The notes beneath the pieces are model-generated. The model was not told where the DNA came from. It saw nothing but the letters and a program-made list of their open reading frames with translations, and did not search any database. A stretch of 64,000 nt of DNA, taken from the NCBI GenBank assembly GCA_041749255.1, contig JBGTBR010000087.1, positions 57,814-121,813 of the forward strand, read 5' to 3'. Source of the DNA: JABDLO01 sp041749255 (GTDB lineage: Bacteria; Bacteroidota; Bacteroidia; Chitinophagales; Saprospiraceae). Shown here piece after piece: positions 53,634-62,873 of this stretch (position 1 is the stretch's first letter; each line of letters starts with the position of its first letter). The position numbers were made by a program, and so were the translations under genes.

Positions 53634-54035
53634 TTACAGTTTATTAAAAGCGGATAATATATCTGCAGCAATTTTTTCAAATTCATCTGCCCGAACTATT
53701 TTTTTTGGCTTTGAGAAGTCAATATCATGAATTCCATCGATGGGAATAAGGTGAACATGAGCATGAGGAACTTCCAAACCAATAACTGCTACTCCGACTC
53801 TTTCACATGGTATGGTTAGATCTATGGCCCGGGCAACTTTAGCAGAAAAAGTCATTAATTTTATATAATGATCCTCATCCAGATCAAAAAGATAGTCAAC
53901 TTCCTTTTTAGGTATACACAGGGTGTGCCCCACTTTAATGGGATTTATATCTAAAAATGCAAGACATTCTTTAGTTTCGGCAACTTTATAACAGGGAATT
54001 TCACCTTTAATAATCCTGGTAAATATACTCGCCAT
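53634..54035 (-). CDS. HIT-family nucleotide hydrolase/transferase
   Basis: The 133-residue protein has the histidine-triad motif H91-A-H93-V-H95-L-I-P, and the N-terminal FTRIIKGEIPCYKVAE plus NPIKVGHTLCIPKKE typical of HinT-like proteins. Such enzymes hydrolyse adenosine-phosphoramidates. It lies 3 bases after greA on the same strand and is cotranscribed with it, and convergent with DUF1015. Confidence 0.95.
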   Translation of the reverse strand: MASIFTRIIKGEIPCYKVAETKECLAFLDINPIKVGHTLCIPKKEVDYLFDLDEDHYIKLMTFSAKVARAIDLTIPCERVGVAVIGLEVPHAHVHLIPIDGIHDIDFSKPKKIVRADEFEKIAADILSAFNKL

Positions 54036-54038
54036 GAT

Positions 54039-54509
54039 TTATAAACTGATTTCCAATATCTTAAACTGTATATCGCCCCCTGGAGTATTTACAATAGCTA
54101 TATCACCTTTGGTTTTCCCCAACAATCCTTTTCCTATGGGAGAACTTACCGAAATTTTTTGTTCTTTTAAATTAGCTTCTGACTCTGAGACCAGGGTATA
54201 AGTCATATCTTTCTTCAGTTTCATATGTCTGACGGTGACTTTTGACAATATGGTAACCTTTGATGAATCCAATTGACTCTTATCAATGATCCGGGCATTG
54301 GCAAGATATTTTTCCAGTTCGTTTATTTTCATCTCCAGCATTCCCTGGGCATCTTTAGCGGCATCGTATTCTGCATTTTCCGACAGATCTCCTTTTTCTC
54401 TGGCTTCAGCTATGGCACTGGCTATTTCTTTTCTGCCTTTGGACTTTAGTTCGTCCAGTTCTGCTGTTAATCTATCAAAACCCTCCTGTGTCATGTATGC
54501 TATTGACAT
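54039..54509 (-). CDS. greA: Transcription elongation factor GreA
   Basis: The 156-residue protein has the N-terminal antiparallel coiled coil (LTAELDELKSKGRKEIASAI, residues about 13-75, with the basic patch and the acidic tip AREKGDLSENAEYDAAKDAQ) and the C-terminal FKBP-like domain (SVSSPIGKGLLGKTKGDIAIV). It stimulates RNA polymerase to cleave backtracked transcripts. It is followed within 3 bases by the HIT gene, an arrangement that recurs in Bacteroidota. Confidence 0.97.
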   Translation of the reverse strand: MSIAYMTQEGFDRLTAELDELKSKGRKEIASAIAEAREKGDLSENAEYDAAKDAQGMLEMKINELEKYLANARIIDKSQLDSSKVTILSKVTVRHMKLKKDMTYTLVSESEANLKEQKISVSSPIGKGLLGKTKGDIAIVNTPGGDIQFKILEISL

Positions 54510-54773
54510 AGTCTAATATTTTAATATAATAATTAATGAAAACAATCAGTAGATCCGAGTGAGATATAAAAATGAAGTGATATAACTGATTGATGCGTAC
54601 AAAATGTATAAAGTTTATTTTTTATTCGAATCAGAATGAGAGATCCCACTCTCCAATTCTTTCATTCTGCTACCTAATATTGTAGTAGAGGAAACACAAA
54701 TTTACATATTCTTATCATATCGAAGTTGCTTATTTTAAAAATAATCAGAAGATCTGTTTACAGCATTGTTTTT

Positions 54774-55622
54774 TCAACCTTTAAATTGAAAGTCAAAGGA
54801 CTCTCCTGGTTTTTTTTGTACCAAAACTGGTACCGATGAAGGTTTTATGACCAATACTCTGGGATAACCTCCAGATACCTGACAATCCTGCAAAAGAATT
54901 ATAGGCTTGCCTGAAGGTGGTAGTTGCACAGTACCTGGAAATACAGGCACAGAAATCATAGAATTGTCAACATGAACCCAATGTGAAGAATCGCATATAA
55001 TGGACATTCTGTTACTATCAGATCTTATTGAATAGCTCTGATTAAGTAAAATCTCTTTTTGACGTTCGGACAATAAGTGGAATTCAGGCCCGCCATTGAC
55101 CTCAATTCTTGTATTGCTATAATCCGGTGCAAGTATTTTTGACCTTGTAAAATTTGGGTTTCCAACTTTGTCGTTTCCAACAATGATCATATCTTTTTCA
55201 AGCCGGTAACCACCCAGACCAATTTGAGAATGATATGAATGACTATTAAAAGCTGCTTTGCATTTAATGCCACCATATAGAGATATATAACCCACCAAGC
55301 CTTTTTCAAGATGCACTTTGAAAATATCATCTTTTTCCAGGATTATTGCTGATGATTTTTGTCTAATTTCATTAACAATTGCCACCGTATGTACTCCACC
55401 AACTGCTACATGACAAGGGTGTAATATTTTAAATACCGGGGATTGATAATAAAACTCGATCAATGCTGTGCCGGGGGGATTTCCGCAAGTGATATTAGTA
55501 TTGACAGCGGCCACAGAATCGAGATAACCCGAGGAGGGTATTCCATACCTCTTATATCCTCCGCGACCCATATCCTGAATGGATGCAAAAGTCGATATAT
55601 GAACTACCTTCAGGATTTCCAT
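54774..55622 (-). CDS. pxpC: 5-oxoprolinase subunit C (biotin-dependent carboxyltransferase-like, PxpC/KipA)
   Basis: The 282-residue protein is the KipA/PxpC homologue, with family motifs DMGRGGYKRYGIPSSGYLD, HVAVGGVHT and PFPGTVQLPPSGKPIILLQDCQVSGGYPRV (here PVFPGTVQLPPSGKP). Together with PxpA and PxpB it makes up the ATP-dependent 5-oxoprolinase that opens 5-oxoproline to glutamate. Its start overlaps pxpB by 13 bases, so the two are translationally coupled. It is the last gene of the pxp operon. Confidence 0.95.
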   Translation of the reverse strand: MEILKVVHISTFASIQDMGRGGYKRYGIPSSGYLDSVAAVNTNITCGNPPGTALIEFYYQSPVFKILHPCHVAVGGVHTVAIVNEIRQKSSAIILEKDDIFKVHLEKGLVGYISLYGGIKCKAAFNSHSYHSQIGLGGYRLEKDMIIVGNDKVGNPNFTRSKILAPDYSNTRIEVNGGPEFHLLSERQKEILLNQSYSIRSDSNRMSIICDSSHWVHVDNSMISVPVFPGTVQLPPSGKPIILLQDCQVSGGYPRVLVIKPSSVPVLVQKKPGESFDFQFKG

Positions 55623-56353
55623 TCTGAGATGAGGGTTTGAAAGTCAAAAGTCTGATGGTCGGATTTCTCTTTCATTTCGAAAAATTGCTCTTCTTCGATG
55701 GCTTTAAATCTCACCTTATCTCCAGGCTCAATCAAACAAGGAGGATCACATTCAGGAAAAAAAAATCTGATGGGAGATCTGCCGATAATGTTCCAGCCTC
55801 CCGGACTCTTACAAGTGTATATTCCGGTTTGATTGCCAGCTATACCCACTGATCCTTGAGAAACTTCGGGTCGAGGGTGGTCAAGTCTGGCTTGATACAG
55901 TATTTTATTCAATCCTCCCAAATAGGGAAAACCCGGAAGAAATCCTATCATAAAAACGTGATATGTAGGCTGTGTATGGAAATCGACTAACTCTTCTTTA
56001 GAAATTCCCTTAACATAGCACATATTATCAAGATCGTAACCAAAACGGGAATTGTAACACACAGGAACTTCTATTAATTTTACGTTATTTTCCAGGTTCG
56101 ATTCGGAATCCAGGTCTTCCAAAATTTGGGTTATAGAATCGGATAATAAATCTAATCTGTTTAATTGATCTCTGAATACAATCAATAATTCACAATACCC
56201 AGCAATGGTATCTTCCACATCTTTCCAGGTGCGTATGATTTTAGACAAAGCATGAATTTTTTGATTGATCTTTTGGTCCATGACCGGCACCCATTGTACA
56301 AGAATGCTGTGATCTCCATATGGGGTAATATGTGGATTATTGATATTCATCAC
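55610..56353 (-). CDS. pxpB: 5-oxoprolinase subunit B (PxpB/KipI)
   Basis: The 247-residue protein has the KipI/PxpB allophanate-hydrolase subunit 1-like domain: ITPYGDHSILVQWVPVM at the start, PVCYNSRFGYDLDNMCYVKG in the middle and PTYHVFMIGFLPGFPYLGGL near residue 150. It acts with PxpC and PxpA in 5-oxoproline hydrolysis; the B. subtilis homologue KipI also inhibits a sporulation kinase, which is not relevant here. It follows pxpA by 4 bases and overlaps pxpC by 13. Confidence 0.95.
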   Translation of the reverse strand: MMNINNPHITPYGDHSILVQWVPVMDQKINQKIHALSKIIRTWKDVEDTIAGYCELLIVFRDQLNRLDLLSDSITQILEDLDSESNLENNVKLIEVPVCYNSRFGYDLDNMCYVKGISKEELVDFHTQPTYHVFMIGFLPGFPYLGGLNKILYQARLDHPRPEVSQGSVGIAGNQTGIYTCKSPGGWNIIGRSPIRFFFPECDPPCLIEPGDKVRFKAIEEEQFFEMKEKSDHQTFDFQTLISEWKS

Positions 56354-56357
56354 CTAT

Positions 56358-57122
56358 TCACTTTAGAGAAACACCTGCTTCTGATAATGCCTTCCACACC
56401 TCTTTGGCTATATCTACAGCTCCGGGAGTATCTCCATGTATACAAATGGTATCAACTTGCATGGTTATGGTATTACCCGATACCGTTTTTACCTTCTGGT
56501 TAATAACCATATCAAGGGTCTGTGAAACGGCCTCCGCAGGTTCAACAATCAGGGACGATGAATCAGTGCGAGGAGCCAGAGTCCCATCGTTGAGATATCG
56601 ACGGTCTGCAAAAGTTTCCCTCTTCGTTTTTAAACCATAATTTTCAGACACCTTGTGAAGAATACTTCCGGGAAGCGTATAAAGGATCAGTTTTGGATCA
56701 ATGTGAGACACTGCCCGGCAAAAAGTTTCTGCCATTGACCTTTGCTGAGACAGGGCATGATACAAAGCACCATGGGGTTTGACATGATGAAGTTTTCCTC
56801 CTTCAGATTCTGTCATGGATTTAATGGCTGAAATCTGGTACACTATCAGAGCATATAAATCTTTTTCAGTTACCCACATATTTCGCCTTCCAAAACCCAT
56901 AAGATCCGGGTAAGAAGGATGGGCACCGATTTTTTTCTTCTCTTCAATCGCCATTCTTATGGTCTCCAGGATGGTAGACGGGTCTCCTGCATGGAATCCA
57001 CAAGCTATGTTACAACTCGTCACATAGGGTAGTATATGGCGATCATTCCCAATGGTAAATCGACCATAAGACTCTCCCATATCACAATTGATATCAACTT
57101 GTAAAGCTTTATGAGATGTCAT
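56358..57122 (-). CDS. pxpA: 5-oxoprolinase subunit A (PxpA, LamB/YcsF family)
   Basis: The 254-residue protein has the YcsF/LamB family motifs VDINCDMGESYGRF at the N-terminus, SCNIACGFHAGDPSTI, IGAHPSYPDLMGFGRR, VKPHGALYH and FADRRYLNDGTLAPR. The acidic and histidine residues in the first motifs form the active site of the 5-oxoprolinase. It is the first pxp gene, 146 bases after the NRAMP-like transporter on the same strand. Confidence 0.96.
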   Translation of the reverse strand: MTSHKALQVDINCDMGESYGRFTIGNDRHILPYVTSCNIACGFHAGDPSTILETIRMAIEEKKKIGAHPSYPDLMGFGRRNMWVTEKDLYALIVYQISAIKSMTESEGGKLHHVKPHGALYHALSQQRSMAETFCRAVSHIDPKLILYTLPGSILHKVSENYGLKTKRETFADRRYLNDGTLAPRTDSSSLIVEPAEAVSQTLDMVINQKVKTVSGNTITMQVDTICIHGDTPGAVDIAKEVWKALSEAGVSLK

Positions 57123-57268
57123 AGATTAAGTATTAAATTGAGAACAATGCCATGCTCATTGAAGTCTTTTAAAAAAACGAGCATTATACAAATCGGCTTT
57201 AATCAGTGAAAATACAATTTTTTGCAGACCTGGGTGTATTTTGCTACACAGTGCTGCTATTAAACGAT

Positions 57269-58477
57269 TTAAAACAATAAGAGAATACTTTTCCAACCCA
57301 GGCCTATGGTAATAAACAAAATGACAATACCCAGGATATTTTGAAAGGGAGTATTGTTTTGAATTCCCATGGTATTTTTGTTATTGACTATCCATAATAA
57401 AAATGCTGCAATTAAAGGCAGTAATATTGCATTGGCAATCTGTGCAAACTGAATGATCTCAATAGGTTTAATCCGGGTCAAAGAGAAAAATAACCCTGAA
57501 GCCAAAATGATCATCCATACAATACGGAAGTGTCTGGAACGAACATTTTTATCCAACCCCAAGATACCCGATGCTGCATAGGCGGCTGCTAGAGGTGCGG
57601 TTATGGCCGAAGTGATGCCGGCAGCAAATAATCCGACTGATATGGTAATGAGTGCAAAATCTCCCAGCAAAGGTTCTAACCCGGCTGCCATATCCGAAGC
57701 GGACTCAACGTGGCTACCCAATAAAGCAGCAGCACACACCACTACAGCCATGGACACCACTCCGCCTAGAGCTATGGAAATAATGGTATCTGTTTTCACA
57801 TCTTTTAATGTAGCATCCTTCCATTTTTCATTGACCAGGGAGGCGTGTAAAAAAAGATTGTACGGAACAACAGTTGTACCTATCAACCCCATAATCGTCA
57901 ATAGATTAGCATTATTGACCTCGGGAATTAATAGTCCTTTAATCAGTGAAGGCAGATGGGGTTTGGTAAGTATGGCAGTGATGATAAAACATAAACTCAT
58001 AAGGACTACAAGCCCTACCATAGTCCTCTCCAACACTTTATATTTACCCACATAAAGAATCATAAATGCAATACCTGCTATAAGGAAACAGATCCATTCC
58101 CGGTCAAATACATCTCCTGTAATTGGCTGTAATCCAAGGACAGCACCGGAGATATTTCCGGCTTCGTAGGCAGCATTACCTAAAACGATGGCAGAAAGCA
58201 CTAAAATGATAGCAAAATTCCTTAAGATGGGGTGGGAGAGTTGACTTCTCAAGGCTTCCCCCAACCCATTTTTTGTAATAAAACCCAATCTGGCAGCCAT
58301 CTCCTGAAGTATAATAGTTGTAATAATCGAAAACAGTAAAGCCCACAAAAGACTATAACCATAGCCTGCTCCAGCCAAAGTACATACAGTAATAGTTCCG
58401 GGCCCGATGAATGCAGCGGCGACCAAAGTGGCAGGACCAATACTAAACTTCTTCATTTTCTCAAGTTTTAAGGACAA
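57269..58477 (-). CDS. NRAMP/SLC11-fold transporter (YcsG-like) without the canonical metal-binding motifs
   Basis: The 402-residue protein has about 11 predicted membrane helices and aligns by eye with the NRAMP family, including the helix-1 and helix-6 unwound regions. The helix-1 motif, DPGN in metal transporters, is G25-P-G-T28 here (AAFIGPGTITVC). The helix-6 motif MPH(N) is V204-P-Y206-N207 (TTVVPYNLFLHAS). Thus the metal-ligating Asp, Asn and Met are all replaced. It sits upstream of pxpABC on the same strand. Bacillus has a related NRAMP-like gene, ycsG, beside ycsF and the kip genes. I infer uptake of 5-oxoproline or a related acid rather than a metal. Confidence 0.85.
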   Translation of the reverse strand: MSLKLEKMKKFSIGPATLVAAAFIGPGTITVCTLAGAGYGYSLLWALLFSIITTIILQEMAARLGFITKNGLGEALRSQLSHPILRNFAIILVLSAIVLGNAAYEAGNISGAVLGLQPITGDVFDREWICFLIAGIAFMILYVGKYKVLERTMVGLVVLMSLCFIITAILTKPHLPSLIKGLLIPEVNNANLLTIMGLIGTTVVPYNLFLHASLVNEKWKDATLKDVKTDTIISIALGGVVSMAVVVCAAALLGSHVESASDMAAGLEPLLGDFALITISVGLFAAGITSAITAPLAAAYAASGILGLDKNVRSRHFRIVWMIILASGLFFSLTRIKPIEIIQFAQIANAILLPLIAAFLLWIVNNKNTMGIQNNTPFQNILGIVILFITIGLGWKSILLLF

Positions 58478-58599
58478 CTATCACACCTTGCAATCGTTTG
58501 ATAGATATTGTAATGTTTGTAACTTCATAGATTTATATCTTACATTCATGCAAGTAACGATTAAAATACTTATTTTCATTGTTAATTGAATACAGCTTT

Positions 58600-61500
58600 A
58601 TGCCCTTGAAGTTTTTCATATTGACTATTTCATTCTCAATTCTGGCAGTGGTCATAAATGCCCAGAGTATAGAGACTGCTTTTGGCAAAAACAGGGTGCA
58701 ATTTCACAATGACTTTAGCAAATGGGATAAATACGAAACAGAAAATTTTATAATTCACTGGTATGGAAAAGCAAGAAATGTAGCAAGACTAGTCATACCC
58801 ATAGCTGAATACTACCACAGGGACGTCCAAAGTATAATGGAACACCGTATCAATGATAAAATTCAAATTATTGTATATCTCCATATCACGGATAATAAGC
58901 AATCGAATATAGGAAACGATGATGTCTGGACAAGCAGGGCAGATGAAACCACAGTAATCGGAAATAAAATGTTTGTTTATTTCGATGGCAATCATCAAAA
59001 CCTGAAACTGCAAATCAAACGCGGAATTGCAGGGGTGTACCTGCATTCCATGTTATTCGGCGCCAATTTTCAGGAATTAATGCAAGGTTCTATTCAAGCT
59101 GAAGTACCAGACTGGTACAAAGAGGGAATCATAGCTTATGTGGGCTCTCCATGGGATGGCTTTATAGAGGATGAGTTAAGAGATATTTTTGCACGCGATG
59201 AAAAATATTTGGATTTTAAAAAATTAGCAGAGGACCATCCCAGGGCAGCGGGACATTCGCTTTGGCATTTTATAAGTGAATATTATAGTCCATCAGCTAT
59301 ACCAAACTTATTATATCTGACAAAGATTTCAAGGGATCTGCAGGAAAGTTTTATATATGTTTTGTCAGAAAATGAGGCTAGTGTGTTTGATGCATGGACG
59401 AGATACTATCGCGATTATTTCAATTCTGAAAAAAACCGATATGTTCCACTTCCGGATGAAAGTGAATTAAAATTGAAAAACAAAGATTATGTTCCCGTAA
59501 GTCTGATCAGACTAAGTCCGGATGGTAGATTTTTGGCTTATGCTTATAATGAAATCGGTAAATACAGGGTAGTCGTTCGCGATTTAGAGTCAGGAGACGA
59601 AAAGGTGGTATTTAAATTTGGGCATAAAAATGCAGTACAGGAAGCGGATTATAATTATCCCCTACTGACATGGCATCCTGATAATCAAACTATTACCATT
59701 GCTTATGAGCACAGAGCCATCATACGTCTTAGAAAAATAGATATCTTAAATGATGAATATGAAGAGCAGACTATGCCTGAAATGATCCAAAGGGTTTACT
59801 CTTTAAGCTATCTTGACGATGTGCATTACATTATTTCTACCAGTATTAATGGTTTTTCGAATATTGGAAAATACAATGCCCGATTTCGAACCTATGAAGC
59901 CATTACAGATGATTTTTATAATGACCTGGATGCCCATGTTGCCGATTACAATGGCCAGAAAGGTGTATTATTTTCTTCAAACCGTCCCAATAATGACACC
60001 CATGCTGAATCTTTGGATACTATCCTTCCAATGGACAAATTTGACATTTTCTTTTACGAGCTTTCTGATAACAATAAAATACTTCAGAGGCTTACAAATA
60101 ATGCGGAAGAGAATTCCCGACATCCATTCTTGACCAGCAAAGGAAAAGTTGCTTTTGTGGGAGAGAGAAGTGGAATGCTGAATACCTATGTTATCGATCC
60201 TGTTTCAGAGAGGAATTATTCAGTCACAAATCTTGATAGAAATATTATTCTACATCATACAAATCCCGGATCGGATCAGCATGTTGTTATGATGTACAAC
60301 AACGGAGCTTACAGGGTGTATAATGAAATGAGAGATTGGGATAAAGCCATCAGAACAACACCCACTCCTTTGAAAAGAAGTATCAGTCAGGATGAAGTGC
60401 TCATCCCACTAATCGATGAAGTGGAAGAAGAGGAAGAAATAAAAGAGGGATATAAGTTTGTGGCAGGGTTTGATGACCCTGAATTTATACCTGAATTGAA
60501 AGATGAGAAATCAAATGATATTTTCGTACGGAATTTGTTTCCAACTTCAGAAATTTTAGCAGATGGTAAACGAGAAGTCATTGGCTTTAATTCTGCCAGA
60601 GTTACAGCTTCACGATTGACCTTTAGAGTGGACGAGATATCAACCAAGGTTGATAATGAAGTGCTTTTTGAAGGGCTGGAGTCTTTTATTGGAAATCCTG
60701 ATCAACTTAACATCAACCCTCTGGGAATACTTCTAAAAGGTACTATTAAGGACTTGCTTGAAGACTATGTAATCGAAGCTGGCGTAAGATTTCCAACCTC
60801 CTTTGATGGCTCTGAATATTATCTCATTTTTGACGACAAGAAAAAACTGATTGACAGACGTTATGCCCTTTACCGAAGGGTGAATACTGATTTTTCTGAT
60901 GATAGGGTTTTTCCCACTCAAAGGTCAAAGAAAAACTCCCTACTGGGTATGTATCAGGTTAAATACCCTTTTGATATTTACAGGAGCATTAGAGCCACCG
61001 GTACTCTTCGGTTTGATAAATTATTTTTTCAATCTTCAGAGAACCAATCTTTCCAGGAACCATTGATCAATGAAAAAAGGCTAGGTCTTCGCCTTGAATA
61101 TGTTTTTGACAACACAATAGATATTGAGGAAAACCTGAGACACGGTACCAGGTATAAAGCGTATGTTGAAGCCATAAACCGATTTAATTTTGAGTTGGTA
61201 GATGGATTTAATGTAAGCCCCAGTGAAGGGTTTACTACCATTGTTGGATTTGATGTACGTCATTATATTCCAGTATTGAAACACAGCATCATTGCATTGC
61301 GTGGAGCAGGAGCTACCTCGTTTGGTTCTGAAAAAATGATGTACTTTTTAGGTGGTGTTAATGGTTGGGTAATTCAGCGCTTTGATGAAAATATTCCTAC
61401 GCCTATGGATGATAATTTTGCTTATAAAACGGCTGCTGTCCAAATGAGAGGCTTTAATTTTAATATCAGAAACGGATCTACTTTTGCTCTTATCAATACT

Positions 61501-61839
61501 GAATTTCGCCTGCCCTTATTTAAATATTTTTACGGCAGAAATCTCCGCTCTAATTTCATGCGAAATTTTCAACTCGTAGCCTTTTTTGATGCGGGAACTG
61601 CCTGGCATGGGATAAGTCCATTCAGCCCGGACAATCCCATTAATACCCAGACCATAGAAAGCCCTCCCACGGTTACAGTCAGAATAGATTATTTCAGAGA
61701 TCCATTGGTTATGGGATATGGTTTTGGCGTAAGGGCAAAGCTTTTTGGTTATTCATTAAAACTGGATTACGCCTGGGGCATCGAAACACGTAGGGTACAA
61801 AAACCCATTTTCTATCTGGCTTTGGGGACTGATTTTTAA
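58600..61839 (+). CDS. Secreted peptidase-MA-like/beta-propeller/outer-membrane-barrel protein
   Basis: The start at 58600 (MPLKFFILTISFSILAVVINAQS) gives a 1,079-residue protein with a signal peptide. Residues about 20-250 resemble peptidase MA-like domains, but the usual HExxH is degraded: the region reads IAGVYLHSML, and only WYKEGIIAYVG keeps the downstream Glu-Gly pattern. Residues about 290-600 look like WD40/TolB-type propeller blades (LSPDGRFLAYAYNEIGKYRVVVRDLESGDEK is one). Residues about 750-1079 resemble a BamA/surface-antigen-type barrel, ending in Phe (YLALGTDF). Similar multi-domain proteins occur in Bacteroidota with unknown function; I infer a non-proteolytic binding role at the outer membrane. 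Confidence 0.75.
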   Translation: MPLKFFILTISFSILAVVINAQSIETAFGKNRVQFHNDFSKWDKYETENFIIHWYGKARNVARLVIPIAEYYHRDVQSIMEHRINDKIQIIVYLHITDNKQSNIGNDDVWTSRADETTVIGNKMFVYFDGNHQNLKLQIKRGIAGVYLHSMLFGANFQELMQGSIQAEVPDWYKEGIIAYVGSPWDGFIEDELRDIFARDEKYLDFKKLAEDHPRAAGHSLWHFISEYYSPSAIPNLLYLTKISRDLQESFIYVLSENEASVFDAWTRYYRDYFNSEKNRYVPLPDESELKLKNKDYVPVSLIRLSPDGRFLAYAYNEIGKYRVVVRDLESGDEKVVFKFGHKNAVQEADYNYPLLTWHPDNQTITIAYEHRAIIRLRKIDILNDEYEEQTMPEMIQRVYSLSYLDDVHYIISTSINGFSNIGKYNARFRTYEAITDDFYNDLDAHVADYNGQKGVLFSSNRPNNDTHAESLDTILPMDKFDIFFYELSDNNKILQRLTNNAEENSRHPFLTSKGKVAFVGERSGMLNTYVIDPVSERNYSVTNLDRNIILHHTNPGSDQHVVMMYNNGAYRVYNEMRDWDKAIRTTPTPLKRSISQDEVLIPLIDEVEEEEEIKEGYKFVAGFDDPEFIPELKDEKSNDIFVRNLFPTSEILADGKREVIGFNSARVTASRLTFRVDEISTKVDNEVLFEGLESFIGNPDQLNINPLGILLKGTIKDLLEDYVIEAGVRFPTSFDGSEYYLIFDDKKKLIDRRYALYRRVNTDFSDDRVFPTQRSKKNSLLGMYQVKYPFDIYRSIRATGTLRFDKLFFQSSENQSFQEPLINEKRLGLRLEYVFDNTIDIEENLRHGTRYKAYVEAINRFNFELVDGFNVSPSEGFTTIVGFDVRHYIPVLKHSIIALRGAGATSFGSEKMMYFLGGVNGWVIQRFDENIPTPMDDNFAYKTAAVQMRGFNFNIRNGSTFALINTEFRLPLFKYFYGRNLRSNFMRNFQLVAFFDAGTAWHGISPFSPDNPINTQTIESPPTVTVRIDYFRDPLVMGYGFGVRAKLFGYSLKLDYAWGIETRRVQKPIFYLALGTDF

Positions 61840-61913
61840 TTTCCTCATAATAAACAATATTGGGTTTAGCCTGCCAGGAAATACATAGGATCAAATCATT
61901 TAATTCATAAAAA

Positions 61914-62806
61914 TCAGTTCGTTGCTATTACTACTTTTTTTATCTTAAAATCAATAGTACTAAAACCTTCTACATCAAAGTGCTCAACAATAAACTCATG
62001 ATAGCCATGTAAGGAAATCATAGTGGATGCATTAAAGGGCTCTTGCTGACGCCACTCGTCCAGGATCATTTCGCCATCTACATAGACCCTGAATCCGTCG
62101 TCCCCGGTAAATGAAACTTCATACATACCCTCCTCAAAGAATCCGCCTGATTTGCTGATGGTGGCTAAGTGATCAGCAGGAATCCCTGTAACCGGACTTC
62201 CCCACCAGGCATAATATAAACCAATGCTTGAAATGACTTGAACGGGTTTGGACTCTAAGAGATGTTGAAATTCCTTAGGTGAAAGTATTGGATCGGTAGA
62301 GTCATCATATATGTAAAAGGCTGTTTCCCATTCCATTTTTTTGTCAAACTTATCAAAGGAAAATATATATCCACTAGACTTTGAGCTTCCAAACTGATCG
62401 GTAAATCCCGGACCATCATACATCATGTTTATAAAAATATACTCTGTTTCAGGCATTCTCATCAAAGTAAGGGTATCACCTATGTTCCCTTCCAAATTTT
62501 CAAAGGGATAAAACCCCTCCATTTCTATAATTTTCCATTTTCCCTCCTTTCCACTGATTAATAAATCATAATGATCGTCATTTACATGTATGAGCCATAT
62601 GGCAGGATATTCATAATTATATGGCCCGTATTCATTAACCCTTATTTTATCTGTTCCTTCAAAATCATACAAGTCTATTGCGTTCATACCGCCTTCCAAA
62701 GTATCGGGTATAGTGATTTCAACAGGAATCTTTCGTGTACTGTCTATCGGGTGGGTATCTACAATATCGAAAGGTTTATCAACACCGGTAAAAGAGTTGT
62801 GACCTA
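61914..62806 (-). pseudogene. 3' part of a PA14-like domain gene, interrupted by the IS630 element
   Basis: On the minus strand the frame is open from the stop at 61914 up to the IS boundary near 62806, about 297 codons, and has no plausible start. The reading frame runs through GVDKPFDIVDTHPIDSTRKI and on to LEGGMNAIDLYDFEG. The 5' part must have been on the other side of the element, beyond the window. The C-terminal 120 residues resemble a PA14-type carbohydrate-binding domain (ISSIGLYYAWWGSPVTG, GMYEVSFTGDDGFRVYVDGE, LHGYHEFIVEHFDVEG). The intact gene was probably a larger secreted protein. Confidence 0.8.
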
Positions 62807-62835
62807 GTGTTATAACAAATTAATTTAGCAACATA
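62807..62835 (+). repeat. Left inverted repeat of IS630-family element
   Basis: The outer sequence GTGTTATAAC and inner GCAACATA match the reverse complement of the right end at 23 of 29 positions. The mismatches lie mainly in the centre. Confidence 0.88.
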
Positions 62836-62873
62836 TTATATTTTTATATATCTTGTGGAAATAAAAATATACT

